A stretch of 14,350 bases of DNA. Origin: Hyphomicrobiaceae bacterium. Its GTDB lineage: Bacteria > Pseudomonadota > Alphaproteobacteria > Rhizobiales > Hyphomicrobiaceae. Position 1 is the first letter of the stretch. Each line of letters begins with the position of its first letter. Below, in pieces: positions 1 through 8,478 of this stretch. The notes under the pieces were generated by a model, which saw nothing but the letters and a program-made list of their open reading frames with translations, was not told the origin of the DNA and made no database searches. Made by a program: the position numbers and the translations under genes. The stretch lies in NCBI GenBank assembly GCA_013214245.1, contig JABSQE010000037.1, forward strand, positions 1 through 14,350, read 5' to 3'.

Positions 1-160
1 AATGATCCAGCGCGCCTAGTCAAGGTTTGCAACTCATAAATAGGTTTAATAAAGGGAGTTTACCATTACTCTTACTTCAATAACTTTGAAGGGAATACGG
101 CAGTGTCTTAATAAAACGAGATGTATGTTATCCCGCAAAACTTTTGTATGAAATAAATAA

Positions 161-166
161 TATAAT
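161..166 (+). promoter_or_regulatory. possible -10 box upstream of the potassium channel gene
   Basis: A perfect TATAAT lies 34 bases before the channel gene's start codon. No good -35 hexamer stands 16-18 bases upstream. In DNA this AT-rich such a match can arise by chance, so this is only a candidate. Confidence 0.25.
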
Positions 167-200
167 GTTCCTGAAAGTTGTTAATTGATATCGAGGTAAG

Positions 201-1292
201 ATGCTTATTGTTTCCATAAAACGTTTGTTGAGAAAACGTAGGATTATAACTAAAGATAATAGCATAAGCGTACGTTTATTTAAATTGCTCATTATTTTAT
301 CGTTAATATTAATCTTACATGCAATTGCAATGGTGCATTTTGAAACGCTTTCTATCAATGATTCGATCTGGCTGACCATGACTTCCGCAACAACTGTTGG
401 TTACGGTGATTTCGCCGCGAAGACCACATGGGGGAGAATAAGCACCATCATTCTACTCTATGTTGGTGGGATTGCCATTCTCGCTCAAGCTGCTGCTTCA
501 TATTTTGAACATAGGCAAGAAGTCAAAGATCGAATGCTAAGGGGAGATTGGAGTTGGGTTATGAGAGAACACATAGTTTTTTTGAACTGCCCAAAAGAGA
601 TAGACGAAGAGTATTTTTACCAAGCTGTAAAGGGTTTGAGAAGGAGTGCTTCCGAATTGGCGAGCCTTCCTATTATAATAGTAAGCGAAGCTTTTAATTA
701 TGGTATTTCAAATCGATTGCGAGAACTTGATGTTGTTTATGTGAATAAGCCCTATTTTAATGATGAAGTTCTTAAATCCTGTAGCATATGTCAAGCTCAC
801 ACCATAGTTATCCTTTCAAAAGACCAACTTGATCCAACATCGGACAGCATAAACTTCGAGCTGGTACATCGATTGCGAGAAATTGAAGTCAAAGGTCGCA
901 TCATTGTCGAATCTGTGAGAGATAAAAATCGTGCAAGATTAAAGAAAGCGGGAGCAAATAACGTCCTTCGCCCCATAAGGGCCTATCCTGAGATGCTTAT
1001 AAGAGCCATAATTGCACCTGGTTCAGAACAAATAATAGAGACCTTATTTAATAGTTATGGCGAGGAGTGCATTCGTTATGAAGTAGTGATTACCCGTTCT
1101 TGGCTAGACATTATTCATAAATTTGCTGCTAATGACTTGGGAATACCTATCGCATTTGAGAATGGCGAAGGCGACGTGATTAGCGTTCCGTCTTCTAGCG
1201 AAGTTGTAACAGCGATAGCCATTTACGCAATAGTGAATGAAGGCCGTAGTAGAACAAATAAAGAGATAGAAGTAATCTTGAAGGCCGCTTAG
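201..1292 (+). CDS. two-helix potassium channel with cytoplasmic RCK/TrkA-N-like domain
   Basis: A 363-residue inner-membrane K+ channel subunit. A basic N-terminus (residues 1-25) precedes a first hydrophobic helix at about 26-47. The pore loop carries the selectivity filter TVGYGD (65-70), preceded by TSAT. A second helix spans about 80-102. The rest is cytoplasmic and resembles a ligand-sensing RCK/TrkA-N fold: a beta-strand start HIVFLN (114-119), a middle part with alternating strands and helices, and a segment RPIRAYPEMLIRAIIAPG followed by a C-terminal lobe. The usual glycine-rich GxGxxG nucleotide loop is not visible after the first strand, so NAD binding is doubtful. Channels of this kind work as tetramers and set K+ flux and membrane potential. 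The ATG is preceded by GAGGTAAG. The neighbour mutL is unrelated and 270 bases away. The fold assignment is firm; the regulating ligand is unknown. Confidence 0.87.
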   Translation: MLIVSIKRLLRKRRIITKDNSISVRLFKLLIILSLILILHAIAMVHFETLSINDSIWLTMTSATTVGYGDFAAKTTWGRISTIILLYVGGIAILAQAAASYFEHRQEVKDRMLRGDWSWVMREHIVFLNCPKEIDEEYFYQAVKGLRRSASELASLPIIIVSEAFNYGISNRLRELDVVYVNKPYFNDEVLKSCSICQAHTIVILSKDQLDPTSDSINFELVHRLREIEVKGRIIVESVRDKNRARLKKAGANNVLRPIRAYPEMLIRAIIAPGSEQIIETLFNSYGEECIRYEVVITRSWLDIIHKFAANDLGIPIAFENGEGDVISVPSSSEVVTAIAIYAIVNEGRSRTNKEIEVILKAA

Positions 1293-1526
1293 CTGGAATA
1301 AAGTGCTTATAGTGCTAAACACATTGTAATGGTTTGTCCTAAATGTGGAAAATGAATAATGAGAGAAAAAATGCAAAGTCTCAGGGTGAGAACACTACTT
1401 TTATATAGTTTCCCAACATGGAGATTTATTGTTGAAGATTCTTTGCTATCTGGCTCTGTAAAGTAAATCAGTTTTGAACACGGCTCGAATTGGCCGAAAA
1501 TTTCAGTTATTAAACTTTGTACAGCG

Positions 1527-1532
1527 TATAAT
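1527..1532 (+). promoter_or_regulatory. possible -10 box of mutL
   Basis: A perfect TATAAT lies 30 bases upstream of the mutL TTG start, a sensible place for a short leader. The region 16-18 bases further upstream (about 1503-1510) shows only weak -35 resemblance, so the promoter is tentative. Confidence 0.35.
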
Positions 1533-1551
1533 TAAAGTATTAAATGAAAGT

Positions 1552-1559
1552 GGAGAAGG
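1552..1559 (+). promoter_or_regulatory. ribosome binding site that fixes the TTG start of mutL
   Basis: GGAGAAGG, with GGAG ending 7 bases before TTG at 1563. The nearby ATG at 1544 is out of frame and lies upstream of this site. The site therefore supports the rare TTG start. Confidence 0.7.
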
Positions 1560-1562
1560 CCC

Positions 1563-3413
1563 TTGGTCATTCGTCAATTAGAGCCGCAAACAATCAATCG
1601 CATTGCAGCAGGCGAAGTAATCGATCGGCCAGCCAGCGTTGTCAAGGAGTTGATTGAAAATGCTATTGATGCGGGTGCACGTAATATTGAAGTAGTAACA
1701 AGAGGTGGTGGTATAGCGCTAACACAGGTAAATGATGATGGTGTAGGCATGATTCCCAGTGATCTCGAACTAGCTGTTGAAAGGCACACAACATCCAAAT
1801 TACGAGATGAGGAATTGCTTGATATTCGCACACTTGGATTTCGGGGTGAAGCTTTACCTTCCATTGCGTCTATAGCACGGCTATCAATTACAACTCGCGC
1901 ACGGAACAGTGCAGAGTCGTTTGAAATTGTAGTAGATCGCGGTGTTAGGCAAGCTTTTCGACCCGCAGCTGTGAATTCAGGCACAAGAGTTGAGGTTCGA
2001 GAGTTGTTTTCCGCAACACCAGCTCGACTTAAATTTTTAAAATCTGAGCGCGTAGAGCACTTAGCTATAAATGACACGCTCAAGCGGTTAGCTATGGCGC
2101 ATCCAGAAATTGGTTTTTCTTTGACAACCGGTGAACGTCGTAGTCTTAAATTAGCACCAGCTACTAGAAAACCTCAAGATTTTCTTTATAGAATAGGTCG
2201 GATTATTGGACGGGAGTTTGTAGATGATGCATTAGCACTTGAGGGTGAGCGAGATGGTATATATCTCCATGGCTTTTGTAGTCTGCCAACGTTAAACCGG
2301 GCTGATAGCACGATGCAATTCTTGTTTGTGAACGGTCGGCCTGTACGAGATAAGTTGCTAGTTGGTGCAATACGTGGTGCATATGGTGATTTATTACCGC
2401 GCGGTCGTTTCCCTCTAATAGCATTGTTTGTTGATCTTGAACCTGGAGCAGTTGACGTAAATGTACATCCGGCGAAAACAGAAGTCCGTTTTCGCAGTCC
2501 TGGAATTGTACGCCATTTAATAGTAGCCGGTTTACGCAGTGTTTTGAATAACGCTTGCTATCGAGCGTCTGCTAGCGGTGGTATTACAGCTATAGATAAG
2601 CTGGCACGAGGATCAATTACTAAATCAAAGCTTGACCCGTACAAAGCAGTAGATCGTTTGCCTGCGGGGCAAAAGCCAAATCAATCTCGTCCAAATTTAG
2701 TACCAGGAGGTATGTTCAGAGCATCAATCGATAAATTTCCTGGATCTATTCAAGCTTCTTTTAACGAGGTTGATCAGCCTTCCGCGTACACTGGTTCCTG
2801 CGATCATGATGTGCGAGTGGATAAAGCTCAGAATTTACCTTTAGGGGCGGCGCGCGCACAAATTCATGAAAATTATATAGTTGCCCAAACTGAGGACTCT
2901 ATGATAATAGTTGATCAGCACGCAGCTCATGAAAGAATTATATATGAGCGTATAAAGGCTTCTCTGACTAATGGTGCAATTGCTTCACAAGGACTTTTAA
3001 TTCCTGTTGTTGTCACTCTTGATGCTCATGAGGTTGATTTCATCATTGATTTGGCGAACTACTTAGCAAAGCTAGGTTTGGTGCTAGAACGTTTTGGTAC
3101 GGAAGCTGTGGTTGTGCGTGAGGTGCCCACACTTTTAGGCAGATCAGATGTTACAGAACTTGTTAGAGATATAGCAGCTGAACTACGTCTGTTAGGTACA
3201 CGTGAAACTCTGAGCGCAAATTTGAATGCGATGTGCGCTGTTATTGCCTGTCACGGTAGCATCCGGTCTGGTAGACGGCTTTGCGCCCAGGAAATGAATG
3301 CACTTTTACGTGATATGGAAAAGACACCTGGCTCAGGTCAGTGCAATCATGGTCGACCTACGTATATCGAGTTGAAACTTCATGACATTGAAAAACTATT
3401 TGCACGACGTTAG
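1563..3413 (+). CDS. mutL: DNA mismatch repair protein MutL with endonuclease motif
   Basis: 616 residues, close to the family's usual length. MutL links mismatch recognition by MutS to strand removal. The N-terminal GHKL ATPase shows all four motifs: ENAIDAGA at 32-39 (catalytic E32, Mg-binding N33), DDGVGM at 58-63, GFRGEA at 92-97, and a GTRVEVRELF...PARLKFLK segment around 140-160. A variable linker of roughly 330-430 leads to the C-terminal dimerisation domain. This has DQHAAHERIIYE (451-462), matching the metal-binding endonuclease signature DQHA(X)2E(X)4E, and a second conserved motif CNHGRP (594-599). It should therefore nick DNA itself, as in bacteria without MutH. The start is TTG: the residues that follow, VIRQLEPQTINRIAAGEV, match the usual MutL N-terminus, and a good ribosome site stands 7 bases upstream. 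No intact operon partner is present. Confidence 0.98.
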   Translation: MVIRQLEPQTINRIAAGEVIDRPASVVKELIENAIDAGARNIEVVTRGGGIALTQVNDDGVGMIPSDLELAVERHTTSKLRDEELLDIRTLGFRGEALPSIASIARLSITTRARNSAESFEIVVDRGVRQAFRPAAVNSGTRVEVRELFSATPARLKFLKSERVEHLAINDTLKRLAMAHPEIGFSLTTGERRSLKLAPATRKPQDFLYRIGRIIGREFVDDALALEGERDGIYLHGFCSLPTLNRADSTMQFLFVNGRPVRDKLLVGAIRGAYGDLLPRGRFPLIALFVDLEPGAVDVNVHPAKTEVRFRSPGIVRHLIVAGLRSVLNNACYRASASGGITAIDKLARGSITKSKLDPYKAVDRLPAGQKPNQSRPNLVPGGMFRASIDKFPGSIQASFNEVDQPSAYTGSCDHDVRVDKAQNLPLGAARAQIHENYIVAQTEDSMIIVDQHAAHERIIYERIKASLTNGAIASQGLLIPVVVTLDAHEVDFIIDLANYLAKLGLVLERFGTEAVVVREVPTLLGRSDVTELVRDIAAELRLLGTRETLSANLNAMCAVIACHGSIRSGRRLCAQEMNALLRDMEKTPGSGQCNHGRPTYIELKLHDIEKLFARR

Positions 3414-4545
3414 TAGCAATGTCTTATCGCCGTTGATCTTTGATCTTCTCATATTTTGCCTGCAATTTAACACTATTCGCGTGTTTGGCGTAAGGGTGTT
3501 AATCAAGATCCATTAATAAAGTTATATAGAACGAATTAACGCAAGAGATTATTACGGTATTTGCTATCATAAAAAAGCCAATTTTTACAAATCTTGCTGC
3601 AAGTTACTTTTTTGCTATTGGTACAGCTTTACAAATTAACCAATTTTAAACTAACATTTCGATTAATCTATATTGAGCTATCAAGCGTAAGGTTTTTATA
3701 AGATAAGACTGCTGTTGGACAAAAAAATTCCGTGCGTTAAAAAAAATCACGTGGGCTGTGACATCCTTTAGCAGTTTTATATGCAACCACATACATTCTG
3801 GCTTAAGGTGTTAGTATAAAGTTTTTTTTATGCTTCTTTTTATTGAATTTTTTTTGGCAAACAACAATATCAGGAATATTACTCAAGCAAGTTTTTTTTA
3901 AATTGTTTTCTAGAAATTTATTATAAATATACAAATTCGCGATTGTTAATATTCTAACAAACATTTTGATTTTAGAATCAATAGGTGTATAGCATTTAAT
4001 GCTCTGGGTTTTCTCATTTGGTTAAAAGCCGTGTTTTGCTTACAATAAATGACAGCACCTTCAGTTTTCTAGAGAAAGCTAAAGCTTGTTTGTGCGAATA
4101 TAATAAAATTAAAAATTATGGTGCAAACTTTGTTCGCGGATTATATCCTCAATAAAAGATGATTTTTTGTTACAGACTTCTCCATCTGCTTAACAATGTT
4201 ACGGAGGTCAATTGCTTTCTACATATGAGGCAGCGCTAGTTTGCTTTTGAAGTTCTGTTAATGCCTAACCATAGAGTATATTATCTTCTTCATCTTTTAA
4301 GCTACAAATTCAAAAAAATCTAAGAAATTGCAGGCTTTTTTTGGGGTGTAGTGGGTTATGATTTTAATTCAGCTTGGTTGAATTTTGTGTTATTATGTTA
4401 AATTAAGAGCAAAATTTTCTCTTATGCTTTTTGTAGTGAACCAATTAAGCATTCCGAATTTTTATGAAATCGCCTTTGCACTCTTGCTAAGAGAAATCAG
4501 ACAGTTTTTCACAGCCATTACAACAAAGAATAAATAGGCGAAAAA
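3414..4545. other. 1.1-kb AT-rich gap with no recognisable gene
   Basis: No open frame here has recognisable protein character. The stretch holds long A and T runs, including three runs of eight T at about 3822, 3848 and 3892. The longest stop-free runs I checked are 24 codons (minus strand, 3424-3498) and 51 codons (plus strand, 4000-4152). Both are within chance for such AT-rich DNA. It is most easily explained as an eroded gene or genes between mutL and hemH. Confidence 0.6.
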
Positions 4546-5613
4546 ATGAATCAGCATAATAAACACGGCTCGTTTGCTTTAAAATCTGACCACACAAATA
4601 CGGCTCATCCTGAATTAATAGGAGGTAAAATCGGCGTTCTTCTAATTAATCTTGGTACACCTGACGGGACAGATTATTGGTCTATGCGCCGTTATCTTGC
4701 CGAGTTTTTAACAGATCAACGTGTCATTGAATGGTCCCCTTTTTTCTGGTATCCGGTGCTTTTTGGAATAGTTTTAAACCGTCGTCCGCAACGCGTAGGT
4801 CGAGCCTATAAATCTATTTGGAATAATGAATTGGATGAGAGCTTTTTGCGTACTTACACTCGTAATCAGTCTAAAAAACTCGCAGATAGGCTTCTAGATC
4901 TAGGTGCTAATACAATAGTAGACTGGGCTATGCGCTATGGCAGGCCATCTATAAAGATGCGCTTAGATGCGTTGAAAAGCTCCGGTTGTGAACGGATACT
5001 GATTTATCCACTATATCCACAGTATGCAGCAGCAACTACTGCCTCGGTTAACGATAAAGCTTTCGATGCGCTAAAGACAATGCGTTGGCAGCCGGCTGTT
5101 CGCATAGTTCCTCCGTATTATGATGATCCCAAATATATTTCTGTATTAGCCCACACGATCCAAACTTATATTGCCGGCTGTGATTGGGATCCTGAGGTCG
5201 TAGTTGCTTCATATCACGGGATTCCGAAGAGTTATTTCATGGCTGGCGACCCTTATCATTGTCAGTGCCTTAAAACAACAAGGCTTTTGCGTGAGTACCT
5301 TGACTGGCCTAAGGAGCGTCTTATTACTACGTTTCAAAGTCGCTTTGGTCCCGAAGAATGGCTTACGCCATACACAGATGAAACTGTAAAGCATCTTGCT
5401 TTAAACGGTATAAAAAGAATTGCTATTATCAATCCCGGATTCGTGTCTGATTGTCTTGAAACATTGGAGGAGATAGCAGAAGAAGCTAAAAACGATTTTA
5501 TTGAGACAGGCGGTCAAAAGTTTGCACATATTCCTTGCTTAAATGATAGTGATGAAGGAATAGATGTAATTGAGAGTATTGTACGCCGAGAGCTTCGTGG
5601 CTGGACAGAATGA
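4546..5613 (+). CDS. hemH: ferrochelatase
   Basis: 355 residues. HemH inserts Fe2+ into protoporphyrin IX, the final step of protohaem synthesis, at the inner face of the cytoplasmic membrane. After a polar 27-residue N-terminus, the conserved KIGVLLINLGTP (28-39) opens the first chelatase lobe, followed by YWSMRRYLAEFLTDQRVIEW. The metal-site histidine is H224 in YHGIPKSYF, followed by the GDPYHCQC segment typical of proteobacterial enzymes. FQSRFGPEEWLTPYT comes next, then the acidic active-site segment DCLETLEEI with E305. The ATG start has AGG 7 bases upstream. It ends facing glmU, and a hairpin with a T-run follows about 80 bases after the stop. No other haem gene is in view. An intact ferrochelatase implies the organism still makes its own haem or finishes imported precursors. 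Confidence 0.98.
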   Translation: MNQHNKHGSFALKSDHTNTAHPELIGGKIGVLLINLGTPDGTDYWSMRRYLAEFLTDQRVIEWSPFFWYPVLFGIVLNRRPQRVGRAYKSIWNNELDESFLRTYTRNQSKKLADRLLDLGANTIVDWAMRYGRPSIKMRLDALKSSGCERILIYPLYPQYAAATTASVNDKAFDALKTMRWQPAVRIVPPYYDDPKYISVLAHTIQTYIAGCDWDPEVVVASYHGIPKSYFMAGDPYHCQCLKTTRLLREYLDWPKERLITTFQSRFGPEEWLTPYTDETVKHLALNGIKRIAIINPGFVSDCLETLEEIAEEAKNDFIETGGQKFAHIPCLNDSDEGIDVIESIVRRELRGWTE

Positions 5614-5691
5614 TGATATTTTGAGGCAACCACGAATTATTTTAATAACTCACAAAGCTTGGTTGTCATTCAAGTGTTTTGCTTTACGACG

Positions 5692-5723
5692 TGTTTACTG
5701 CAATTTGTAAACAAACCTTTTTT
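5692..5723 (+). terminator. possible Rho-independent terminator of hemH
   Basis: TGTTTAC (5692-5698) pairs with GTAAACA (5707-5713) around an 8-base loop. Six T follow at 5718-5723 after a 4-base gap. The stem is only 7 bp and mostly A-T, so termination would be weak. Its position about 80 bases after hemH between convergent genes fits. Confidence 0.35.
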
Positions 5724-5773
5724 GTCAACCTTAAAGTCGAGGATCAACGGTAGAGGGTTGGGCTTTTACTATA

Positions 5774-5791
5774 ACAGTATATCAATACTGT
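5774..5791 (-). terminator. perfect 7-bp hairpin behind glmU
   Basis: ACAGTAT and ATACTGT are exact inverted copies around a 4-base loop, 15 bases beyond the glmU stop. No T-run follows on the minus strand. It may act as a weak terminator or as a 3' end protecting the mRNA; the function is inferred from position only. Confidence 0.3.
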
Positions 5792-5806
5792 AAAATGTGT
5801 TTCTTC

Positions 5807-7153
5807 TTATCTCTTTCGTGAAATTAAAGTCCGAAATTTATTCGCCCAGATTTTTTTATGTACTTGACGATTACGCTCTATAGCTAGTGCATTATCTGGT
5901 ACGCTACGAGTTATAACACTTCCAGAACCAATAATTGCACCACTCCCTATTTGAATTGGTGCTACTAGTGATGTGTTTGAGCCGATAAAGCTTTTTTCAC
6001 CTATTACAGTAGAATGTTTGTTGAAACCATCATAATTACAGAAAATTGTCCCAGCACCGATGTTTGCACCCGAACCTATGGTACCATCACCAAGATATGA
6101 CAAGTGATTAGCTTTTACGTTATCACCAATAATAGTATTTTTAACTTCGACAAAATTACCGATATTGACATCTGTACCAAGTTTTGCTCCGGGTCGGAGA
6201 CGGGCATATGGCCCTATGCAGGAGCCAGAACCAATGATTGTACCTTCGATATAACAGTTTGCACGAATATGAGTACCGTCAGCTATATTAACTCCTGGTC
6301 CAAAGAACACATTGGGCTCTACTATCACATCTTGACCCAATGTTGTGTCGTAAGCAAACCAAACGGTTGATGGATCTATTAGTGTAGCTCCGCTATACAT
6401 CGCTGCGTTTCGAGCTTGATTCTGAAATTTAGACTCTGCTACTGCGAGTTGTACGCGATCATTTATGCCCAACAATTCTTCTTCATCGCAGAGTAAAACG
6501 CTACAACTTAATTTATGGCGGTGAGCAACCTCCACAATATCTGTCAAATAGTATTCCTGTTTTATATTATTGTTATCGATTTGGTTCAACATTGCAATGA
6601 AATTAGAACAACGAAAAGCCATAACACCAGAGTTACAGATTCGAATCGTCTGCTCCTGCAACGTTGCCTCACTATGTTCACGTATCGCTGCCAAATTTCC
6701 TTGGGAGTCTATTACTAGACGGCCATATCCCTTTGGGTTATTGGTTTCAAAACCCATCACAACAAGGTTGGCCCCTTTGTTAAGCATCGCGGATGCATTA
6801 ATTAGTGTTTCAGGGCGCAATAAAGGGGTGTCCGCAAAAAGGACGAATACATCGCCTGTATGTTCTGCTAAAACATTTTGTGCGGATAGAACAGCATTGG
6901 CAGTGCCAAGCCGATTAGCCTGAACGCAAATAATGCAATTAGCAGCGTGAGAGTGGGCTTCTTCAGCTAAGTGATCCATATCTGGCCCGATAACAACTGC
7001 AATTTTTTTGTGCCCAGCTTTTCGAACAGTTGCTAGTACGTGACCTAAAATGGAGCGATGAGCCAAACGATGCATAGGTTTCGGCAATTTAGAACACATG
7101 CGCGTTCCCTTACCAGCCGCCAAAATTATAGACAGCACAGGGGTATGCGTCAT
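5807..7153 (-). CDS. glmU: bifunctional GlmU: GlcN-1-P acetyltransferase / GlcNAc-1-P uridyltransferase
   Basis: 448 residues from the chosen ATG (E. coli has 456). GlmU makes UDP-GlcNAc in the cytoplasm for peptidoglycan and lipid A. The N-terminal nucleotidyltransferase has LAAGKGTRM (11-19) with LPKPMH after it, RLGTANAV, the metal aspartate in FADTPLL (D98), KGYGRLV, ICNSG and GIND. The C-terminal half is a left-handed beta-helix of hexapeptide repeats with the acetyltransferase residues in place: RPGA, NHLSYLGD (H350), GAGTIFCNYDG and SNTSLVAP. A GTG four codons upstream (7163-7165) is also in frame and would give 452 residues. It overlaps the Shine-Dalgarno AAGGAG (7165-7170), so the ATG 11 bases downstream of that site is the likelier start. 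The N-terminus MTHTPVLSIILAAGKG also suits the family. glmS, often next to glmU, is absent here. Confidence 0.97.
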   Translation of the reverse strand: MTHTPVLSIILAAGKGTRMCSKLPKPMHRLAHRSILGHVLATVRKAGHKKIAVVIGPDMDHLAEEAHSHAANCIICVQANRLGTANAVLSAQNVLAEHTGDVFVLFADTPLLRPETLINASAMLNKGANLVVMGFETNNPKGYGRLVIDSQGNLAAIREHSEATLQEQTIRICNSGVMAFRCSNFIAMLNQIDNNNIKQEYYLTDIVEVAHRHKLSCSVLLCDEEELLGINDRVQLAVAESKFQNQARNAAMYSGATLIDPSTVWFAYDTTLGQDVIVEPNVFFGPGVNIADGTHIRANCYIEGTIIGSGSCIGPYARLRPGAKLGTDVNIGNFVEVKNTIIGDNVKANHLSYLGDGTIGSGANIGAGTIFCNYDGFNKHSTVIGEKSFIGSNTSLVAPIQIGSGAIIGSGSVITRSVPDNALAIERNRQVHKKIWANKFRTLISRKR

Positions 7154-7164
7154 AGCTTCGGACA

Positions 7165-7170
7165 CTCCTT
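7165..7170 (-). promoter_or_regulatory. ribosome binding site that decides the glmU start
   Basis: AAGGAG on the minus strand. Its last G is the first base of the in-frame GTG. Ribosomes bound here could not use that GTG with normal spacing, whereas the ATG at 7151-7153 is 11 bases away. Confidence 0.55.
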
Positions 7171-8097
7171 ATACTCAAGATAAAATAGTTTGCCGTAACA
7201 TGGATTAATTATTGCTTTGTACACAACGGCGCTGGCTGCCAGTTATGCGGCAAAGTCAGATGACATCTAAGTTATAGCTAAAATAGATAAATGTTTATCT
7301 AAGCAGATTTAAGATCAGGACTTTCTTTTGTAAAGTTGTACTTTAAGTTTCGTATGATGAAAATGTATACTTTGATGTAATAATTAAATTGCACAGAAGG
7401 TTTAGTATCATAAATAATCACAGTTTGCGCGATTGTCGATAGTAGTCTGATGATTATGCTGTTTAGCTTTGCTCTAATTATTTTTCCTTTTTAAGGTTCC
7501 AGGATAGGGTAATAGTCGTAATTTTATTAACGGAATAGACCTCTGAAAAAAGCTGTTGCTATCAGACTTGCACAAGGAATTATATGAGATGCGATTGTTC
7601 TCGTTTTAGATATACCTTTTCATATCTAATCTATTAATCTTGCTGTGTGATAAAACTTCAATAAACACTATAACGTAGCGGTTTCAAAAGTAAGGTTAAT
7701 CTCTAAAAATAGCATTATTTTACTTGCAGTTAAAATTTTTTCTACTTGAAATATAATGTTTTTTGCAAAAGTGATCAATTGTATTGAGGTAGCTTAGATA
7801 TTCTGAATTACCCATTGGAGGAAAATTCTCGTAAGTGAATCAGTACTATCCTAAAATTAATGTGTTGTAAGCTTTAATGGCACCTTATTAGGTTCGTGTT
7901 TTTTCACAGTTTTATCAATATCCTAAATGGTTGCAATAAAGCATTAATTGTTAAGCTTAGTGAGCATTAAATCTACAATTTGTAGCTAGGAAATGTGTTG
8001 AAAGTTATTCAGGACAAAATTTACTGAAAGACAAAGTTTTTTTAATTTAAAAGTAGACAAGTAGTTTTTTTACGTGTAATTATAAACTTATTGAAGT
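7171..8097. other. 0.9-kb AT-rich gap between glmU and tRNA-fMet
   Basis: No gene is recognisable on either strand. An 8-bp inverted repeat (TTAGATAT 7606-7613 with ATATCTAA 7622-7629) is present and has no T-run. A plus-strand stretch at about 7531-7629 reads as short peptide runs broken by stops; I could not match it to a family. The 5' part must hold the glmU promoter, but no convincing -35/-10 pair was found. Confidence 0.6.
8081..8086 (+). promoter_or_regulatory. possible -10 box of the initiator tRNA
   Basis: TATAAA ends 11 bases before the first tRNA base, which would start transcription within a few bases of the mature 5' end. The best -35-like hexamer (TAGACA at 8054-8059) is 21 bases away, too far for a standard promoter, so this is tentative. 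Confidence 0.3.
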
Positions 8098-8174
<77 letters not shown>

Positions 8175-8175
8175 A

Positions 8176-8204
8176 TTTAAACTGTAGGCAAACCTAGGTT
8201 TAAA
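8176..8204 (+). terminator. 12-bp hairpin directly behind tRNA-fMet
   Basis: TTTAAACT-(G)-TAGG pairs with CCTA-GGTTTAAA around the loop CAAA: twelve base pairs including one G:U, with one bulged G. It begins one base after the encoded CCA. An A-run rather than a T-run follows, so it is not a textbook Rho-independent terminator. A terminator or a 3'-processing/stability element is the likely role. Confidence 0.45.
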
Positions 8205-8478
8205 AAATTCCAATTGCAAAACTATTGGTATGTTCTGTACGTGGCCTTAAATGTAGGTACGACCACGTGAACACTACTCTAAAATCACTTAATATAGCAA
8301 AAGATCTATATACAACACTATCCGTATTAGACGCACCGTTTGATTTTACAGCATTAGTACTTCCGCCTAGTCTGTCATTTTAAAAAATATTATTTAAAAG
8401 TATTTATACATTAGATTTAGTGTTCACCTCATCTATAGTTATAATTATTAGTTTTAAAATGAGTATGAACTGATCTAA
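8205..8478. other. gap between tRNA-fMet and hisI with one inverted repeat
   Basis: No gene is seen. The one clear structure is an inverted repeat: GTTC-ACGTGG (8232-8235 and 8239-8244) against CCACGTGAAC (8263-8272). It has a 3-base bulge and an 18-base loop, and no T-run follows. The rest is AT-rich and featureless. Confidence 0.5.

Noticed and set aside
1329..1466. Short frame starting MVCPKCGK then a stop, followed by a 35-codon frame from 1359
   Set aside because: The zinc-ribbon look rests on eight codons only. The following peptide has no recognisable family and no good ribosome site, so chance is the simpler explanation.
1574..2083. 169-codon minus-strand frame opposite mutL
   Set aside because: It is antisense to the invariant MutL ATPase motifs. 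The serine-rich composition is typical of an antisense shadow.
4000..4155. Stop-free 51-codon run upstream of hemH
   Set aside because: It has no plausible start with a ribosome site and no recognised motif. By a rough estimate, several runs of this length are expected in a gap this AT-rich.
6570..6923. 117-codon plus-strand frame opposite glmU
   Set aside because: It lies entirely antisense to the well-conserved uridyltransferase domain of glmU. Its composition is that of a reverse-strand shadow, with no motif of its own.
7531..7629. Plus-strand fragments reading DAIVLVLDIPF, faintly like the HAD phosphatase start DxDGT
   Set aside because: The catalytic aspartate pattern does not match, and stops occur on both sides within a few codons. 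The resemblance is too weak to call a gph remnant.
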